Positions 1 to 9,405 of a DNA stretch of 59,091 nt are shown piece by piece. Numbering within the stretch: the first letter of the stretch is position 1; each line of letters begins with the position of its first letter. The notes below the pieces were generated by a model. The model did not search any database, was not told where the DNA came from, and saw only the letters and a program-made list of their open reading frames with translations. A program made the position numbers and the translations under genes. This DNA is from JANOXC01 sp031418215 (lineage in GTDB: Bacteria; Bacteroidota; Bacteroidia; AKYH767-A; OLB10). The stretch is taken from contig JANOXC010000040.1 in assembly GCA_031418215.1 (NCBI GenBank), positions 1 to 59,091 of the forward strand. The letters run 5' to 3'.

Positions 1-1
1 C

Positions 2-739
2 ATGGCATTGCTTGCTCCTGTTGATGATATGATAAGGATTGTAAATAAAGGATTGAATAAGCGGGTATCAGGACCTGTTTCCCTTTTAAAGAAGGAATAC
101 AATCCATTGCAAATTATCAATATTGACATTCCTAAAGCACAAAAGTTATTGGAAGCTGCAGGTTGGAAAGATAAAGATGGTGATAATATCAGAGAAAAAA
201 TGGTTGATGGAAAAAAGATCAATTTTGAATTTGAATTTAACTACCTTACTACTCAAGCTGAATGGAAAGACATGGCAGATATTATCTGTGAAGGATTAAA
301 TGCCGGAGGTGTAAAGGCCATAGCCGTTCCTTTGGACCCTGCAGTTTTTTTTGGTAAAGCACGAGAACATGATTTTGATATGATGATGGGGAGTTGGGCA
401 ACAAATTCACTGGGAGAAGATTTTACCCAGGTATGGCATAGTTCCAGCTGGAGCAGTCATGGTTCGAATTATCCGGGATTTGGAGATGCTAAAAGTGATT
501 CATTGATTGATAAAATCAAAGTTACGATGGAAGTAAAAGAACGTGAGCCCATGATAAAAAATCTGCAACAAATGATTTACGATCAGCAGCCTTATATATT
601 TCTTTATGCTTTAGTCCGTCGAAATATTATTCACAAAAGATGGGGAAATGCAGAAATCTATTCTGACAGGCCGGGATTACTTTTAAATAATTTAAAGTTG
701 TTGAATGGCCTTGTTTCCAACGATGAAGTGTCAAATTAA
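2..739 (+). CDS. ABC transporter substrate-binding protein (SBP_bac_5 type), C-terminal part, 5'-truncated
   Basis: The reading frame is open at the window edge, so the ATG at base 2 is almost certainly internal and only the C-terminal 245 residues are present. Tryptophan-, glycine- and aromatic-rich segments (a W-K-D-K-D-G-D-N stretch around residues 55-62, then F-F-G-K-A and D-F-D-M-M) resemble lobe II and the closing helices of periplasmic oligopeptide/dipeptide-binding proteins, which capture peptides for a permease pair. The final segment (I-Y-D-Q-Q-P-Y-I-F-L-Y) is the typical family ending. It lies 12 bp upstream of the OppB-like permease gene, as expected for one operon. The signal peptide or lipobox lies outside the window. 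The substrate cannot be read from this fragment. Confidence 0.88.
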   Translation: MALLAPVDDMIRIVNKGLNKRVSGPVSLLKKEYNPLQIINIDIPKAQKLLEAAGWKDKDGDNIREKMVDGKKINFEFEFNYLTTQAEWKDMADIICEGLNAGGVKAIAVPLDPAVFFGKAREHDFDMMMGSWATNSLGEDFTQVWHSSSWSSHGSNYPGFGDAKSDSLIDKIKVTMEVKEREPMIKNLQQMIYDQQPYIFLYALVRRNIIHKRWGNAEIYSDRPGLLLNNLKLLNGLVSNDEVSN

Positions 740-751
740 CCAGCCACCTGA

Positions 752-2182
752 ATGCTTAAATATATATTAAAACGCATTCTTCTTTTCATTCCTACATTAA
801 TCATCATTTGTTTTATTGCTTTTATAGTCAATAACCTGGCTCCCGGCGATCCTGTGGCAAGGCTTTTACAAGGAGAAGCAGAAAAGCCGGAAAACAGGGC
901 ATTTTACTCCATGCGTTACCAACAGGTTAGACATCAGTTGGGTTTAGATTTGCCATTGTTTTATTTTTCAGTTTTGACATTAGCTGATCCCGATACTTTG
1001 TTTAAAATTAGCAATGCTCAACAACGAAGAAATTTAAATGAATTACTTCACCATTATGGAAACTGGAATGAAATAAGTAGTTATTATATTGAATTAACTA
1101 ATCTAATTGGAAAAACAACTCCAAAATCAGTTTACTATAATGCTTTGTATTCAATATCACAAAGTAATAACGTAAAGCAAATTGATTTTTTATTGAGAAA
1201 ACTGACTCAACTACAAATTATAACTGAAATTGGAAATCAAACAAAGCAGCGGCAAATTTTAAATCTTGATCAAAAATGGCAGAGCGTCAAATTGCATTCC
1301 TCTAAATGGAAATTATATATCCCCCGCATTCATTTTCATATAAATAATCAATTTCACAGATGGTTATTGGGTGATGGAAACTGGTTGACAGGTGAAAAAG
1401 CACTCTTTACCAGAGGGATAGTGCGTGGTGATTTTGGAAAATCCTACGTAACAGGAAAATCTGTTGGACGTCAGCTGCATGAAAAAACAAAATGGACGAT
1501 GTTCTTTTCAATGACGAGTATTTTATTAGCCTACCTGATCAGCATTCCTATTGGTGTAAAGGCTGGAAGCAAACGCGGTTTTGCTTTCGACCGCTGGAGT
1601 TCTAATATACTGGCAATTCTTTATGCTATGCCTGCTTTTTTTGTAGCAACATTGTTAATGTTTTTGTTTGCTAATCCCGGAATGTTTAATTGGTTTCCTT
1701 CATCGGGTGTTGCTCCAATTGAAGGTTTTGCTGAAAATGTTTCCTTTCATGATAAACTTATATCAAGTCTTCCTTATATGGTGCTTCCGTTAATTTGTTA
1801 TACCTATGGTTCTCTTGCCTTCTTAACGCGAACAATTCGTTCAGGAATGATGGAAGAGATGCAAAGAGAATATATATTAACGGCAAGAGCTAAAGGTGTA
1901 AATGAACAAGTTATTTCATGGAAACATGCATTCCGCAACGCTTTATTTCCATTAATTACAATTATAGCTTATGTTTTCCCTGCTATGATTGGTGGTTCTG
2001 CTATTTTAGAAACAATTTTTTCTATTCCGGGACTTGGTTTGGAGATTGTAAATTCGATTTTTAATCAGGACTATCCTGTAATTGTAGCAGTATTCATGAT
2101 AACCGGTTTACTTACCATGATTGGTTACCTTGTATCTGACATATTGTATACATGGGTTGACCCGAGAATAAAGTTTAATTGA
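752..2182 (+). CDS. Peptide-type ABC transporter permease (OppB/DppB family) with large insertion
   Basis: Inner-membrane permease half of a peptide-type ABC importer. The first membrane helix is at about residues 8-28 and is followed by the family motif N-N-L-A-P-G-D-P. The C-terminal half carries at least five more helices and the EAA loop that docks the ATPase (about 374-402, L-T-A-R-A-K-G-V). At 476 residues it is well above the usual 310-360. Roughly 150 extra residues sit between L-G-L-D-L-P-L-F (about 63-70) and R-G-D-F-G-K-S (about 225-231), where ordinary OppB proteins have a short loop. That insert follows the first helix, so it should be extracytoplasmic. The gene is flanked by the binding protein and an OppC-like permease. 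No ATPase gene is visible in the window. Confidence 0.93.
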   Translation: MLKYILKRILLFIPTLIIICFIAFIVNNLAPGDPVARLLQGEAEKPENRAFYSMRYQQVRHQLGLDLPLFYFSVLTLADPDTLFKISNAQQRRNLNELLHHYGNWNEISSYYIELTNLIGKTTPKSVYYNALYSISQSNNVKQIDFLLRKLTQLQIITEIGNQTKQRQILNLDQKWQSVKLHSSKWKLYIPRIHFHINNQFHRWLLGDGNWLTGEKALFTRGIVRGDFGKSYVTGKSVGRQLHEKTKWTMFFSMTSILLAYLISIPIGVKAGSKRGFAFDRWSSNILAILYAMPAFFVATLLMFLFANPGMFNWFPSSGVAPIEGFAENVSFHDKLISSLPYMVLPLICYTYGSLAFLTRTIRSGMMEEMQREYILTARAKGVNEQVISWKHAFRNALFPLITIIAYVFPAMIGGSAILETIFSIPGLGLEIVNSIFNQDYPVIVAVFMITGLLTMIGYLVSDILYTWVDPRIKFN

Positions 2183-2198
2183 TCTATTGGCAGAACAG

Positions 2199-3458
2199 AT
2201 GAGCATACGCAAAAAAATTACAACCAAGAATGGGATCAAGGTATTGATCTTCCTTTCTATTGTAGCATTGTTGTCACCTTTTCTTGCCAATCAGCGCCCT
2301 TTATATATGCATTACAAGGGTCATCATTTTTTTCCGGCTTTCAGTTTCAAACACCAAATTAATTTAGAAAATGAAACTTTGAATTATGATTTTACAAATT
2401 TTAAAACTATTCAGGCTGATTTTATTATATATGCCCCTATTCCCTGGTCACCAGGTAAGAGTGATTACCTAAATAGCAATGTAAGTCCTTTTGACAAGCA
2501 ATCTTTTATGACTGCTGATGGAAAAATTACTGAGATGCCATTTTATTTAAGGCATTGGCTTGGTACTAACAATCTTGGCGCCGATGTTTTATCGGGTATC
2601 ATACATGGTTTTCGTTATTCATTCTTTATTGCAGGTGTTGCCATTTTTGTTGCTTCATTTATTGGGATTTTTCTCGGAGCTTTAGCAGGATATTTTGGAA
2701 ATAGTAAGTGGAAGGTAAAACGAATTTCACTTTTATGTTTCACTATTGTATTCCTTTATGGTGCATTTTATTTAATGAATCCGGGTAATTATGAATTGCA
2801 GCAAGCAGCAGCAAATGGAATTTGTTTTTTATCTTTATATATATTATCTGTTATAGTTATTTCTTTTCTTCTGTTTTTCATACTTAACTATTTACTTAAT
2901 AATTTTAAATGGAAGTATCTAACAAAAGAAATCACGATTCCAATTGATCATATTGTATCACGAAGTATTGAGATAACAATGGCTATGCCCCGATTAATAC
3001 TCATCATCACACTGGCAGCAATTGTACGGCCTTCACTTTTCAATCTGGGAATAATAATTGGTGTTTCGCTGTGGACTGAATTAGCAAGATTTGCAAGGTC
3101 GCAAACGCTACAATTGCGCGAAATGGATTATATTTCCGCTGCAAGGGCAATGGGATTTAGTGATTTGCGAATAATGATCAAACATATACTGATCAATGGA
3201 ATGAGTCCTATACTTGTTGTGATATGCTTTTCTTTTTCAAATGTAATTTTAACTGAATCAGGATTATCATTTCTTGGTGTTGGTGTACCCCGCCAGGTTG
3301 TTACATGGGGAAGTATGCTCTCATCAGCAAGAGAAAATTTGGACGCCTGGTGGCTAACAATATTTCCAGGGATTTGTATCTTGTTGACGGTGCTTCTCTT
3401 TAACAGATTGGCTGATTCCTATTCCTTTGGTAACAAAATTAAATTTTCAGCTAAATAA
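2199..3458 (+). CDS. Peptide-type ABC transporter permease (OppC/DppC family, YejE-like insertions)
   Basis: Second permease of the peptide importer, 419 residues from the ATG at 2199; an in-frame TTG at 2187 is an alternative start, 4 bp after the upstream stop. A first helix is followed by a periplasmic insert (about residues 33-110) containing Y-K-G-H-H-F-F-P-A-F, which resembles the insert I recall in YejE-type permeases. The family motif L-G-T-N-N-L-G-A-D-V-L-S-G follows. A second insert of about 80 residues (about 170-250) contains two extra hydrophobic helices. The EAA loop (I-S-A-A-R-A-M-G) is intact. With the preceding permease it should form the translocation pore. The downstream gene is unrelated, so the operon probably ends here. 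Confidence 0.92.
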   Translation: MSIRKKITTKNGIKVLIFLSIVALLSPFLANQRPLYMHYKGHHFFPAFSFKHQINLENETLNYDFTNFKTIQADFIIYAPIPWSPGKSDYLNSNVSPFDKQSFMTADGKITEMPFYLRHWLGTNNLGADVLSGIIHGFRYSFFIAGVAIFVASFIGIFLGALAGYFGNSKWKVKRISLLCFTIVFLYGAFYLMNPGNYELQQAAANGICFLSLYILSVIVISFLLFFILNYLLNNFKWKYLTKEITIPIDHIVSRSIEITMAMPRLILIITLAAIVRPSLFNLGIIIGVSLWTELARFARSQTLQLREMDYISAARAMGFSDLRIMIKHILINGMSPILVVICFSFSNVILTESGLSFLGVGVPRQVVTWGSMLSSARENLDAWWLTIFPGICILLTVLLFNRLADSYSFGNKIKFSAK

Positions 3459-3503
3459 TTTATTATTAAATTCGAACAGTTAAATCTTACTCAGAAATAA
3501 ATT

Positions 3504-5192
3504 ATGAAAAACCAATTTTTAACTTCTGTCTTGTTTCTATTTTATTTTAACTGCCATGCACAATGGGCAAATAATGCAATGCAAAACACACTGGTAAGAG
3601 ATGATCCAGGAATGACAGAGACCACGCCAATGATGGCTACAATAAATGATGGCTCAACTTATATTTCATGGTTTCAGCCTGTTGCCGGTACTAATTTTGA
3701 ATTTAGGATGCAAAGACTAGATAAGGATGGCTACAAAATGTGGGGAAACAATGGCTTGCTGGTTAGTAATTTTCCTCAAAATTCAGCAACTTTTAGATAT
3801 GATTTAAAAACCGACCTCGATGGAAATGCTATTGCTGCTTTTCAGGATGAAAGAAGCGGGCATCTGGATATCGTGGTTTATAAAATAGATTTAGCAGGCA
3901 ATTTCTCCTGGTCAACCAACGGGATTGCATTGACAGATCCTACTTCCACACAAGGTTTGGCACCAACGATTGGCATAACAAATAGTAATAATGTTGTTAT
4001 TACCTGGAATGCTTCAAGCGGTTCAACCAAATGGATTGCCATGCAGAAAATATCTTCATCAGGAACTGTACTGTGGCCTTCCGTGATACAAATTAAAGAT
4101 CCGGCAAATACGAAAAAGTATTCGCGCCCTACAAGTGTGCCATTTGGAGTTGATGACTTTACAGTCCTTTACGTGGATGAAACAGGATCCGGGTTACCTC
4201 CGGGTAAAATGCTTGCACAACATTATGATACTGCAGGAGCTGCTGTATGGATTAACCCTACATTAGTTTCAACATATACTATACCGTTCTTCTTTTTCCC
4301 GGTGGCAATTAGCGATCACAATAATGGATTTTATGTAGGATTCAACACTTCACTTCCCTCAAGTTTATCTGTAGGTGTAGTTTATCTTCAACATGTAGAT
4401 GCGACAGGTAATACATGGAATTCAATAGGTACCTCAACCTCATTGCTCCCCAACAGTCATAAATTTACGCCTGCAACATTATTTAATGCAAATGCAAATT
4501 GCATTTATGTATTGTTAAAAGTGACCGATTCCAACCAAGGGCAATCAGGAATATATATGCAGAAAGTGGATACAAGTGGCAATATTTTATGGGGAGCCAA
4601 TGCAACCCAACTGTTACCAGTAGCTGCTGCATACAATGATCCAAATGGATTTTCAATTACGCCAACCGGTATCATCATCAGCTACACCACCGGAAGCATT
4701 CCAAATCCACAGACGATTTATGCAGTAAAAATTGATAGTGCCGGTGTTGTCCAATGGAATGGGAATTCTGTTACCCTGTGCAGTAATACTGCAGGAAAAG
4801 ATGATGTGGCTCAAGGGATCTTTGCACAAAACGAAGTTGTTATCGTTTGGAATGATGATAGAAATGGAGGCGGAATTTATGCACAAAACATTCATGATGA
4901 TGGCACTATTGGTATGGTTACGGGAGTAAACAATCTTGAATCTGATAATGATTTGATTAGAGTTTATCCAAATCCTTCTAATTTACTACAGATCAATCTA
5001 AAATCAACTGTTACGTGCAGTGCAATGCTGCAAATATTTGATTTGACAGGAAGAATTGTCTTAGTACAATCATTAAATTTAGTTGCCGGATTAGCTCATC
5101 TGCAAATCGAAAATAATTTAACAAAAGGAATATATATAGTTGAACTGAATATTAAGGGAAAACAATTCCAACAAAAATGGATCAAAAACTAA
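3504..5192 (+). CDS. Secreted protein with C-terminal T9SS sorting domain (type A)
   Basis: A signal peptide (residues 1-19, ending C-H-A-Q) precedes a 450-residue region of repeated beta-strand units containing W-G-N-N-G, W-S-T-N-G and W-N-G-N-S, each followed by strands with I/V-x-W. This looks like a beta-propeller or stacked beta-repeat fold. The last ~80 residues form a T9SS sorting domain: V-Y-P-N-P-S, then Q-I-F-D-L-T-G-R, then K-G-I-Y-I-V-E-L and a basic end. The protein is therefore expected to cross the outer membrane by type IX secretion and be surface-attached or released. The specific function is unknown; I recognise no catalytic motif. Confidence 0.85.
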   Translation: MKNQFLTSVLFLFYFNCHAQWANNAMQNTLVRDDPGMTETTPMMATINDGSTYISWFQPVAGTNFEFRMQRLDKDGYKMWGNNGLLVSNFPQNSATFRYDLKTDLDGNAIAAFQDERSGHLDIVVYKIDLAGNFSWSTNGIALTDPTSTQGLAPTIGITNSNNVVITWNASSGSTKWIAMQKISSSGTVLWPSVIQIKDPANTKKYSRPTSVPFGVDDFTVLYVDETGSGLPPGKMLAQHYDTAGAAVWINPTLVSTYTIPFFFFPVAISDHNNGFYVGFNTSLPSSLSVGVVYLQHVDATGNTWNSIGTSTSLLPNSHKFTPATLFNANANCIYVLLKVTDSNQGQSGIYMQKVDTSGNILWGANATQLLPVAAAYNDPNGFSITPTGIIISYTTGSIPNPQTIYAVKIDSAGVVQWNGNSVTLCSNTAGKDDVAQGIFAQNEVVIVWNDDRNGGGIYAQNIHDDGTIGMVTGVNNLESDNDLIRVYPNPSNLLQINLKSTVTCSAMLQIFDLTGRIVLVQSLNLVAGLAHLQIENNLTKGIYIVELNIKGKQFQQKWIKN

Positions 5193-5204
5193 AATCTATA
5201 AAAT

Positions 5205-5726
5205 TCAGGATTGTTTTTTCTTCCGAACGAATAAAAAGATCATCATCAAAACTGCAAAAATTAAAGTCCTGTTTACGATCTTTAACCATTGTGATTCGCG
5301 TTTAAGTGTAACTTGATCTGCTCTTATCTTTACTAATTGCCTTTCCAAGGTATCGGTGGCATGTAATAGACTTTCCATTTGCTGCGTATTCTCCCCTACT
5401 TCCTGGCTCAAACTGACTCTTTCATAATTCTTGAAATCTACAGCCCGGTTTAATACACTGATGATATTATTATCCGTCCTAACAAGTTCAGTCAATACAT
5501 CATTGCTCTTCTGCATGTCTTTTTTGGTTTTATTACCAAATATTCCACTGTGTTTCTCAATGGAAGCGGAATAAGCATCAAACTTTTGCCTGCGTTCTTC
5601 CAACAGTTCAAACAGCCTTTTACGCTCCATAATATTTGTTTGAGCTGTAGTTGAAAATACTATCAATAGGGAAATTGCCAGAACTAAGAAAAAAGTTTTT
5701 TCCAATCTTGACTTTAGCATAATCAT
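5205..5726 (-). CDS. Hypothetical membrane-anchored coiled-coil protein
   Basis: This 173-residue protein is of no family I can name. It has an N-terminal hydrophobic signal segment (about residues 10-28, ending T-T-A-Q), a long charged and heptad-like helical stretch (about 35-145), and a C-terminal membrane helix (about 150-166) followed by R-K-K-K-Q-S. The layout suggests a periplasmic coiled coil anchored to the inner membrane by its tail. A second in-frame Met at codon 3 is an alternative start. It converges with the T9SS cargo gene, leaving only 12 bp. A TATTTTTG hexamer-type -7 box sits upstream on the minus strand (5767-5774). Confidence 0.7.
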   Translation of the reverse strand: MIMLKSRLEKTFFLVLAISLLIVFSTTAQTNIMERKRLFELLEERRQKFDAYSASIEKHSGIFGNKTKKDMQKSNDVLTELVRTDNNIISVLNRAVDFKNYERVSLSQEVGENTQQMESLLHATDTLERQLVKIRADQVTLKRESQWLKIVNRTLIFAVLMMIFLFVRKKKQS

Positions 5727-5803
5727 TATAGATAACTGATTAAAAAATTGAATGATGCAACTTCAGCAAAAATAAAAATTTTTCGAAAAATAATATTTTT
5801 ACC

Positions 5804-6886
5804 TTAAGCAATATTCATCTCAGGCTTACCTAAAGCTTTCATAAAACGCATATGTGAAGCAAATGCTGCCGACATAGTATCATAATCAATATGCCTGATG
5901 CCAAATTTTTCGCAAGTCTCCTTCACTATCTTGCTTATTGCCGGATAATGAATGTGACTGACTTTTGGAAAAAGATGATGCTCTATTTGAAAGTTTAACC
6001 CTCCTACAAACCAGGAAAGAACTTTATTATCAGTAGCAAAATCAGCTGTTGTCTTAACCTGAAAAATGGCCCATTCATCATCGATAATTAACTTTTTATC
6101 TTTTGCGTCCACAAAATGAGTATCTTCAACTACATGCGCCAACTGAAAAACCATGGCAATGGTTAGTCCCTTGGTAATTTGCAAGACACCAAAGCCTACA
6201 AGAAAAGGCAAGAATCCAACTACATAAATTGGTATTACAACATAAAATAAAATATATAACAACTTACTTATCCAAAAAATTAAATGCTCTTTGAATACCA
6301 TTTTCTTGATCTCCGTCGTATAAATCTTTTGATTAAAATATTTCATAAAATCAGTAACAAAGGTCCACAAGATGGTTGTCATTGCATACAATGGAATACA
6401 ATATAAATATTGGTATCGATGCATTTTATGAAATTTTTGAGAGGGACAATGACGTAGCAGAGGCATTTTAGCGATATCATCATCAATACCGTCTATATTG
6501 GTATAAGTATGATGAATAATATTATGCTTTTGCTTCCACATAAATGCATTTACCCCTAAACAATTTGCTGTAAGCCCCATTGCCTGATTAACCCACTTTC
6601 TTTTGGAATAGCTCCCATGATTGGCATCGTGCATAACATTGAAGCCAATACTGGCCATAAAAAAACCCAGAAGGCTACATAATGCAATCGCTAATACCGG
6701 CGGCATTTTTACAGTAAGCAAAAGAATATAAATACCACATACGGCAGGTATCAGAACAAAAGACTTAATGTATAACTTGTAATTTCCTGTTTTATTAAGG
6801 TGGTTTTCTTTGAAATACTGATCCACTTTTGTGTTAATTGCTGTGAAAAATATGTTTTTTTTATTGTTGAAGGATACTTTTGACAT
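5804..6886 (-). CDS. Fatty acid desaturase, membrane di-iron, front-end (linoleoyl-CoA desaturase-like) type
   Basis: An integral membrane acyl-lipid/acyl-CoA desaturase of 360 residues. The three histidine boxes that bind the di-iron centre are present: H-D-A-N-H (86-90), H-N-I-I-H-H (121-126) and Q-I-E-H-H (300-304). The glutamine that begins the last box is the mark of the front-end desaturase subgroup. Four hydrophobic segments (about 40-60, 65-84, 205-225 and 228-252) fit the family topology. There is no fused cytochrome b5 domain, so electrons must come from a separate partner. Membrane-fluidity adjustment is the likely role; regiospecificity cannot be read from sequence. The gene stands alone between unrelated neighbours. 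Confidence 0.93.
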   Translation of the reverse strand: MSKVSFNNKKNIFFTAINTKVDQYFKENHLNKTGNYKLYIKSFVLIPAVCGIYILLLTVKMPPVLAIALCSLLGFFMASIGFNVMHDANHGSYSKRKWVNQAMGLTANCLGVNAFMWKQKHNIIHHTYTNIDGIDDDIAKMPLLRHCPSQKFHKMHRYQYLYCIPLYAMTTILWTFVTDFMKYFNQKIYTTEIKKMVFKEHLIFWISKLLYILFYVVIPIYVVGFLPFLVGFGVLQITKGLTIAMVFQLAHVVEDTHFVDAKDKKLIIDDEWAIFQVKTTADFATDNKVLSWFVGGLNFQIEHHLFPKVSHIHYPAISKIVKETCEKFGIRHIDYDTMSAAFASHMRFMKALGKPEMNIA

Positions 6887-7286
6887 CTTTAATTGTTTAA
6901 CTGGTACAATTTATTAGTGATTTCAACGTTTTACTAACAATGTTTATTCTACAATCCATTTCCATTTCTTTAATCAGTTGCAGGATAAAATAAAAAACAA
7001 CACTTTTTCTAAAAGAAATTATTGAAGGATAAAGATATTCATTTTTATGAAAACGAATCATTTTAGTGAAAAAATATTTTAAAGGATCCTTTGATTTTTA
7101 GGATTTTTAAGATAGAAATCATGCTAATTTACAGAAGCCATCTGTATTGAGCATTGTCAGGCAAAAGCTTAAGCACTTTCCTTTGCGTATTAACATAATC
7201 TGATAAATGTCGATTATCAAATTAAACCTTTTTTCAAACCTTTGGTCTTAAAAACATAAAACATTATTTAAAAACAAATAAAACTT
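6887..7286. other. 400-bp intergenic region, no gene seen
   Basis: This AT-rich spacer separates the divergently transcribed desaturase and lipoprotein genes and must carry both promoters. I found no credible ORF (the longest Met-initiated one I noticed is 11 codons at about 7047), no strong hairpin with a U-tract and no full TTG-N19-TAnnTTTG promoter. Confidence 0.5.
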
Positions 7287-8258
7287 ATGAAAACGAACAA
7301 GGGGTTATTTCAAAAACTAATGATTTTAATGTTTAGCGTTCTGCTATTAAACAGTTGTAAAAAAAGCGACGATTCTTCTACTAAAGTTGCGACAGATGAA
7401 ACGACGGTATTGCGTACAAGTGCTGATGATGAGTTAAGAGTTTCAACTGAGAATGATGAAATCTATAGCGAAATCAATGAAATTGCTTTAACTAATCAAA
7501 GATTTAGGGGAATGAATCTGATGGCAATTATCTCCGGAAATCACATCCCCTGCAATGCTACGGTCGATTCCAGCTTAATTAGCCAAGGTAAATTAACCAT
7601 TATTTTCAATGGCAATACGTGTAATGGTAACGCATCAAGAACTGGCACAATTACCTTACATCTTCCTTATGATGCCGCCACCAATACAGTAACTCCATGG
7701 GCGGTAGCAGGCTGTGTGCTGAATGTTACTTTTAATCAATATCGAATAACACGATTGTCAAATGGTAAGTCTATCACCTATAACGGCAGCAAGCAAATTA
7801 TTAATGTAAATGGAGGCCTTGTGGATGATGGCCCAACATTTACATCACCTATCGTGCATCACATAACCGGTATGATGCAAATTACTTTTGATAATGGCGC
7901 CACCAGAACCTGGAATATTGATCGTACCCGTACTATTGAGCGGATTAATTTTGTTACTACAATAACTATAACCGGCAATGCAACCGAAAATGGTATCTCC
8001 AATGTTTCTATTTGGGGGATAAACCGACATGGCGATTCTTTTAAAGTAAGCATCCCTACTCCGGTTGTACTAAGTTCTACTTGTAATTTTCATGCAATCA
8101 GTGGTATCAGGGTACATTATGGGCTCATGCGTGTACTAACCGCTACTTACGGCGTCGATCAATCAGGGAATTTAGTTACCACAGGATGTCCTTACGGATA
8201 TAAGTTAAATTGGATTAATCATCAAGGGAATCCAGTACAGGTTATACTAGGATACTAG
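7287..8258 (+). CDS. Hypothetical lipoprotein
   Basis: A 323-residue lipoprotein of unknown function. The signal peptide ends in the lipobox L-L-N-S-C at residues 20-24, followed by K-K-S-D-D, an acidic start that could act as a Bacteroidota surface-export signal. The mature part is rich in Thr, Asn and Gly with alternating hydrophobic residues, suggesting an all-beta fold. Several cysteines (for example in I-P-C-N-A and G-N-T-C-N-G) might form disulfides in the envelope. The gene is monocistronic, followed by a strong terminator at 8347. No family was recognised. Confidence 0.75.
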   Translation: MKTNKGLFQKLMILMFSVLLLNSCKKSDDSSTKVATDETTVLRTSADDELRVSTENDEIYSEINEIALTNQRFRGMNLMAIISGNHIPCNATVDSSLISQGKLTIIFNGNTCNGNASRTGTITLHLPYDAATNTVTPWAVAGCVLNVTFNQYRITRLSNGKSITYNGSKQIINVNGGLVDDGPTFTSPIVHHITGMMQITFDNGATRTWNIDRTRTIERINFVTTITITGNATENGISNVSIWGINRHGDSFKVSIPTPVVLSSTCNFHAISGIRVHYGLMRVLTATYGVDQSGNLVTTGCPYGYKLNWINHQGNPVQVILGY

Positions 8259-8346
8259 TAAAACTTTTATTGCTGATTGCGAAAAAAATATTCGTTGGCT
8301 ATTGAAACTTAAAATCAGAATTCAAGCTTTTTATTAAATAGCTTTC

Positions 8347-8393
8347 AAACATCACACTGTTTCTACTTCAGTGTGATGTTTGTTTTTTTATTT
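8347..8393 (+). terminator. Rho-independent terminator after the 7287 lipoprotein gene
   Basis: A perfect 13-bp stem, AAACATCACACTG (8347-8359) and CAGTGTGATGTTT (8369-8381), with a 9-nt loop is followed by a run of seven T. It could also act on the convergent minus-strand gene ending at 8401. Confidence 0.9.
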
Positions 8394-8400
8394 AAGAAAT

Positions 8401-9249
8401 TTAATTTTTACTTTTTTCCGGCATAAGCCTAAAGGAAGCACCAAATATTATATTGCCCTGCAAAAAACCAAAATTTTGTTTTGCTTTATCCGTGGTATTC
8501 ATTGTTGTGCGTATATCAGGCATATTGAGGAAGCCACCCTTTAACTCACTTTGTATAAAAAACCATTTACAAATGGCAATGTTAAGCCCAATTAGCATGT
8601 CAAAACCATATCCTGCCAAATGAAATTCATCATAACGTTCATTGTTTAATAGTGTTGTATTGGTTCTGGGAAGTAAAATACTCGATCCTACACCCAACAA
8701 AGTGTTGATACTGCCATGCTTTAACCCTATCCTATCCAGACTGTAGATGTTATCATGTCTTCTGAGAGAAAGACTAATATAATTCAAACCATCTGTATGC
8801 TCAAACATCAGGAAGTTTTCCTTGAGTGTAATTTTGTCATTATTATATATTCCATCATACTCCGTCCCCGACTTATTTATATTACCGGTGATATCAACAA
8901 CCTGATCCTGCACCATCACATATTTCATATGATCAGTTCCAAATGATAAGCTGTATTTCTCTTTGAAAAAATAACCAACCCGGTAATTAACCTGCGGTAT
9001 GGTGGCATTCATTGGGTTTAGATAGGTATCAGCAGTTATTGTACTTTGTCTGTCTTTTGCAACAACGTTATGAAGTGTAAAGTTATAATCAGTCCCTGAG
9101 AAATTAATGTCAGAATTTGTATAAAGGGCCCTGTTCCATCCCCAATACATATAGAACCTGCCTTTGTTATTGCTTTTTGAAATTGACTCCTGAGAAAAAC
9201 AATGACCGGCAATTAAAAAAGCTATCAACGTAAAAACACTTTTTTTCAT
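8401..9249 (-). CDS. Putative outer-membrane beta-barrel protein
   Basis: The chosen start at 9249 gives a clean signal peptide (M-K-K-S-V-F-T-L ... G-H-C-F-S-Q), whereas the longer ORF start at 9285 adds 12 unlikely residues. The mature protein of about 260 residues has alternating aromatic and polar strands (F-Y-M-Y-W-G-W-N-R-A, Y-R-V-G-Y-F-F, F-I-Q-S-E-L-K-G-G-F-L) and ends near I-I-F-G-A-S-F-R-L, typical of a small outer-membrane beta-barrel. Function is unknown. Two TAnnTTTG-like -7 boxes lie just upstream on the minus strand (9275-9282 and 9290-9297). Confidence 0.72.
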   Translation of the reverse strand: MKKSVFTLIAFLIAGHCFSQESISKSNNKGRFYMYWGWNRALYTNSDINFSGTDYNFTLHNVVAKDRQSTITADTYLNPMNATIPQVNYRVGYFFKEKYSLSFGTDHMKYVMVQDQVVDITGNINKSGTEYDGIYNNDKITLKENFLMFEHTDGLNYISLSLRRHDNIYSLDRIGLKHGSINTLLGVGSSILLPRTNTTLLNNERYDEFHLAGYGFDMLIGLNIAICKWFFIQSELKGGFLNMPDIRTTMNTTDKAKQNFGFLQGNIIFGASFRLMPEKSKN

Positions 9250-9405
9250 AAAATATTTATTCCAAAAGACTTGACAAAGATACAATGTACAAAAATAGAC
9301 TATATATTCCTGTCATTAATTGAACGACCTATGCTTTTGAAAAAAACAATCACATAAATTAACAAATTGATATATGGGAAAGAAAAATTCACATCAAATC
9401 AATAC

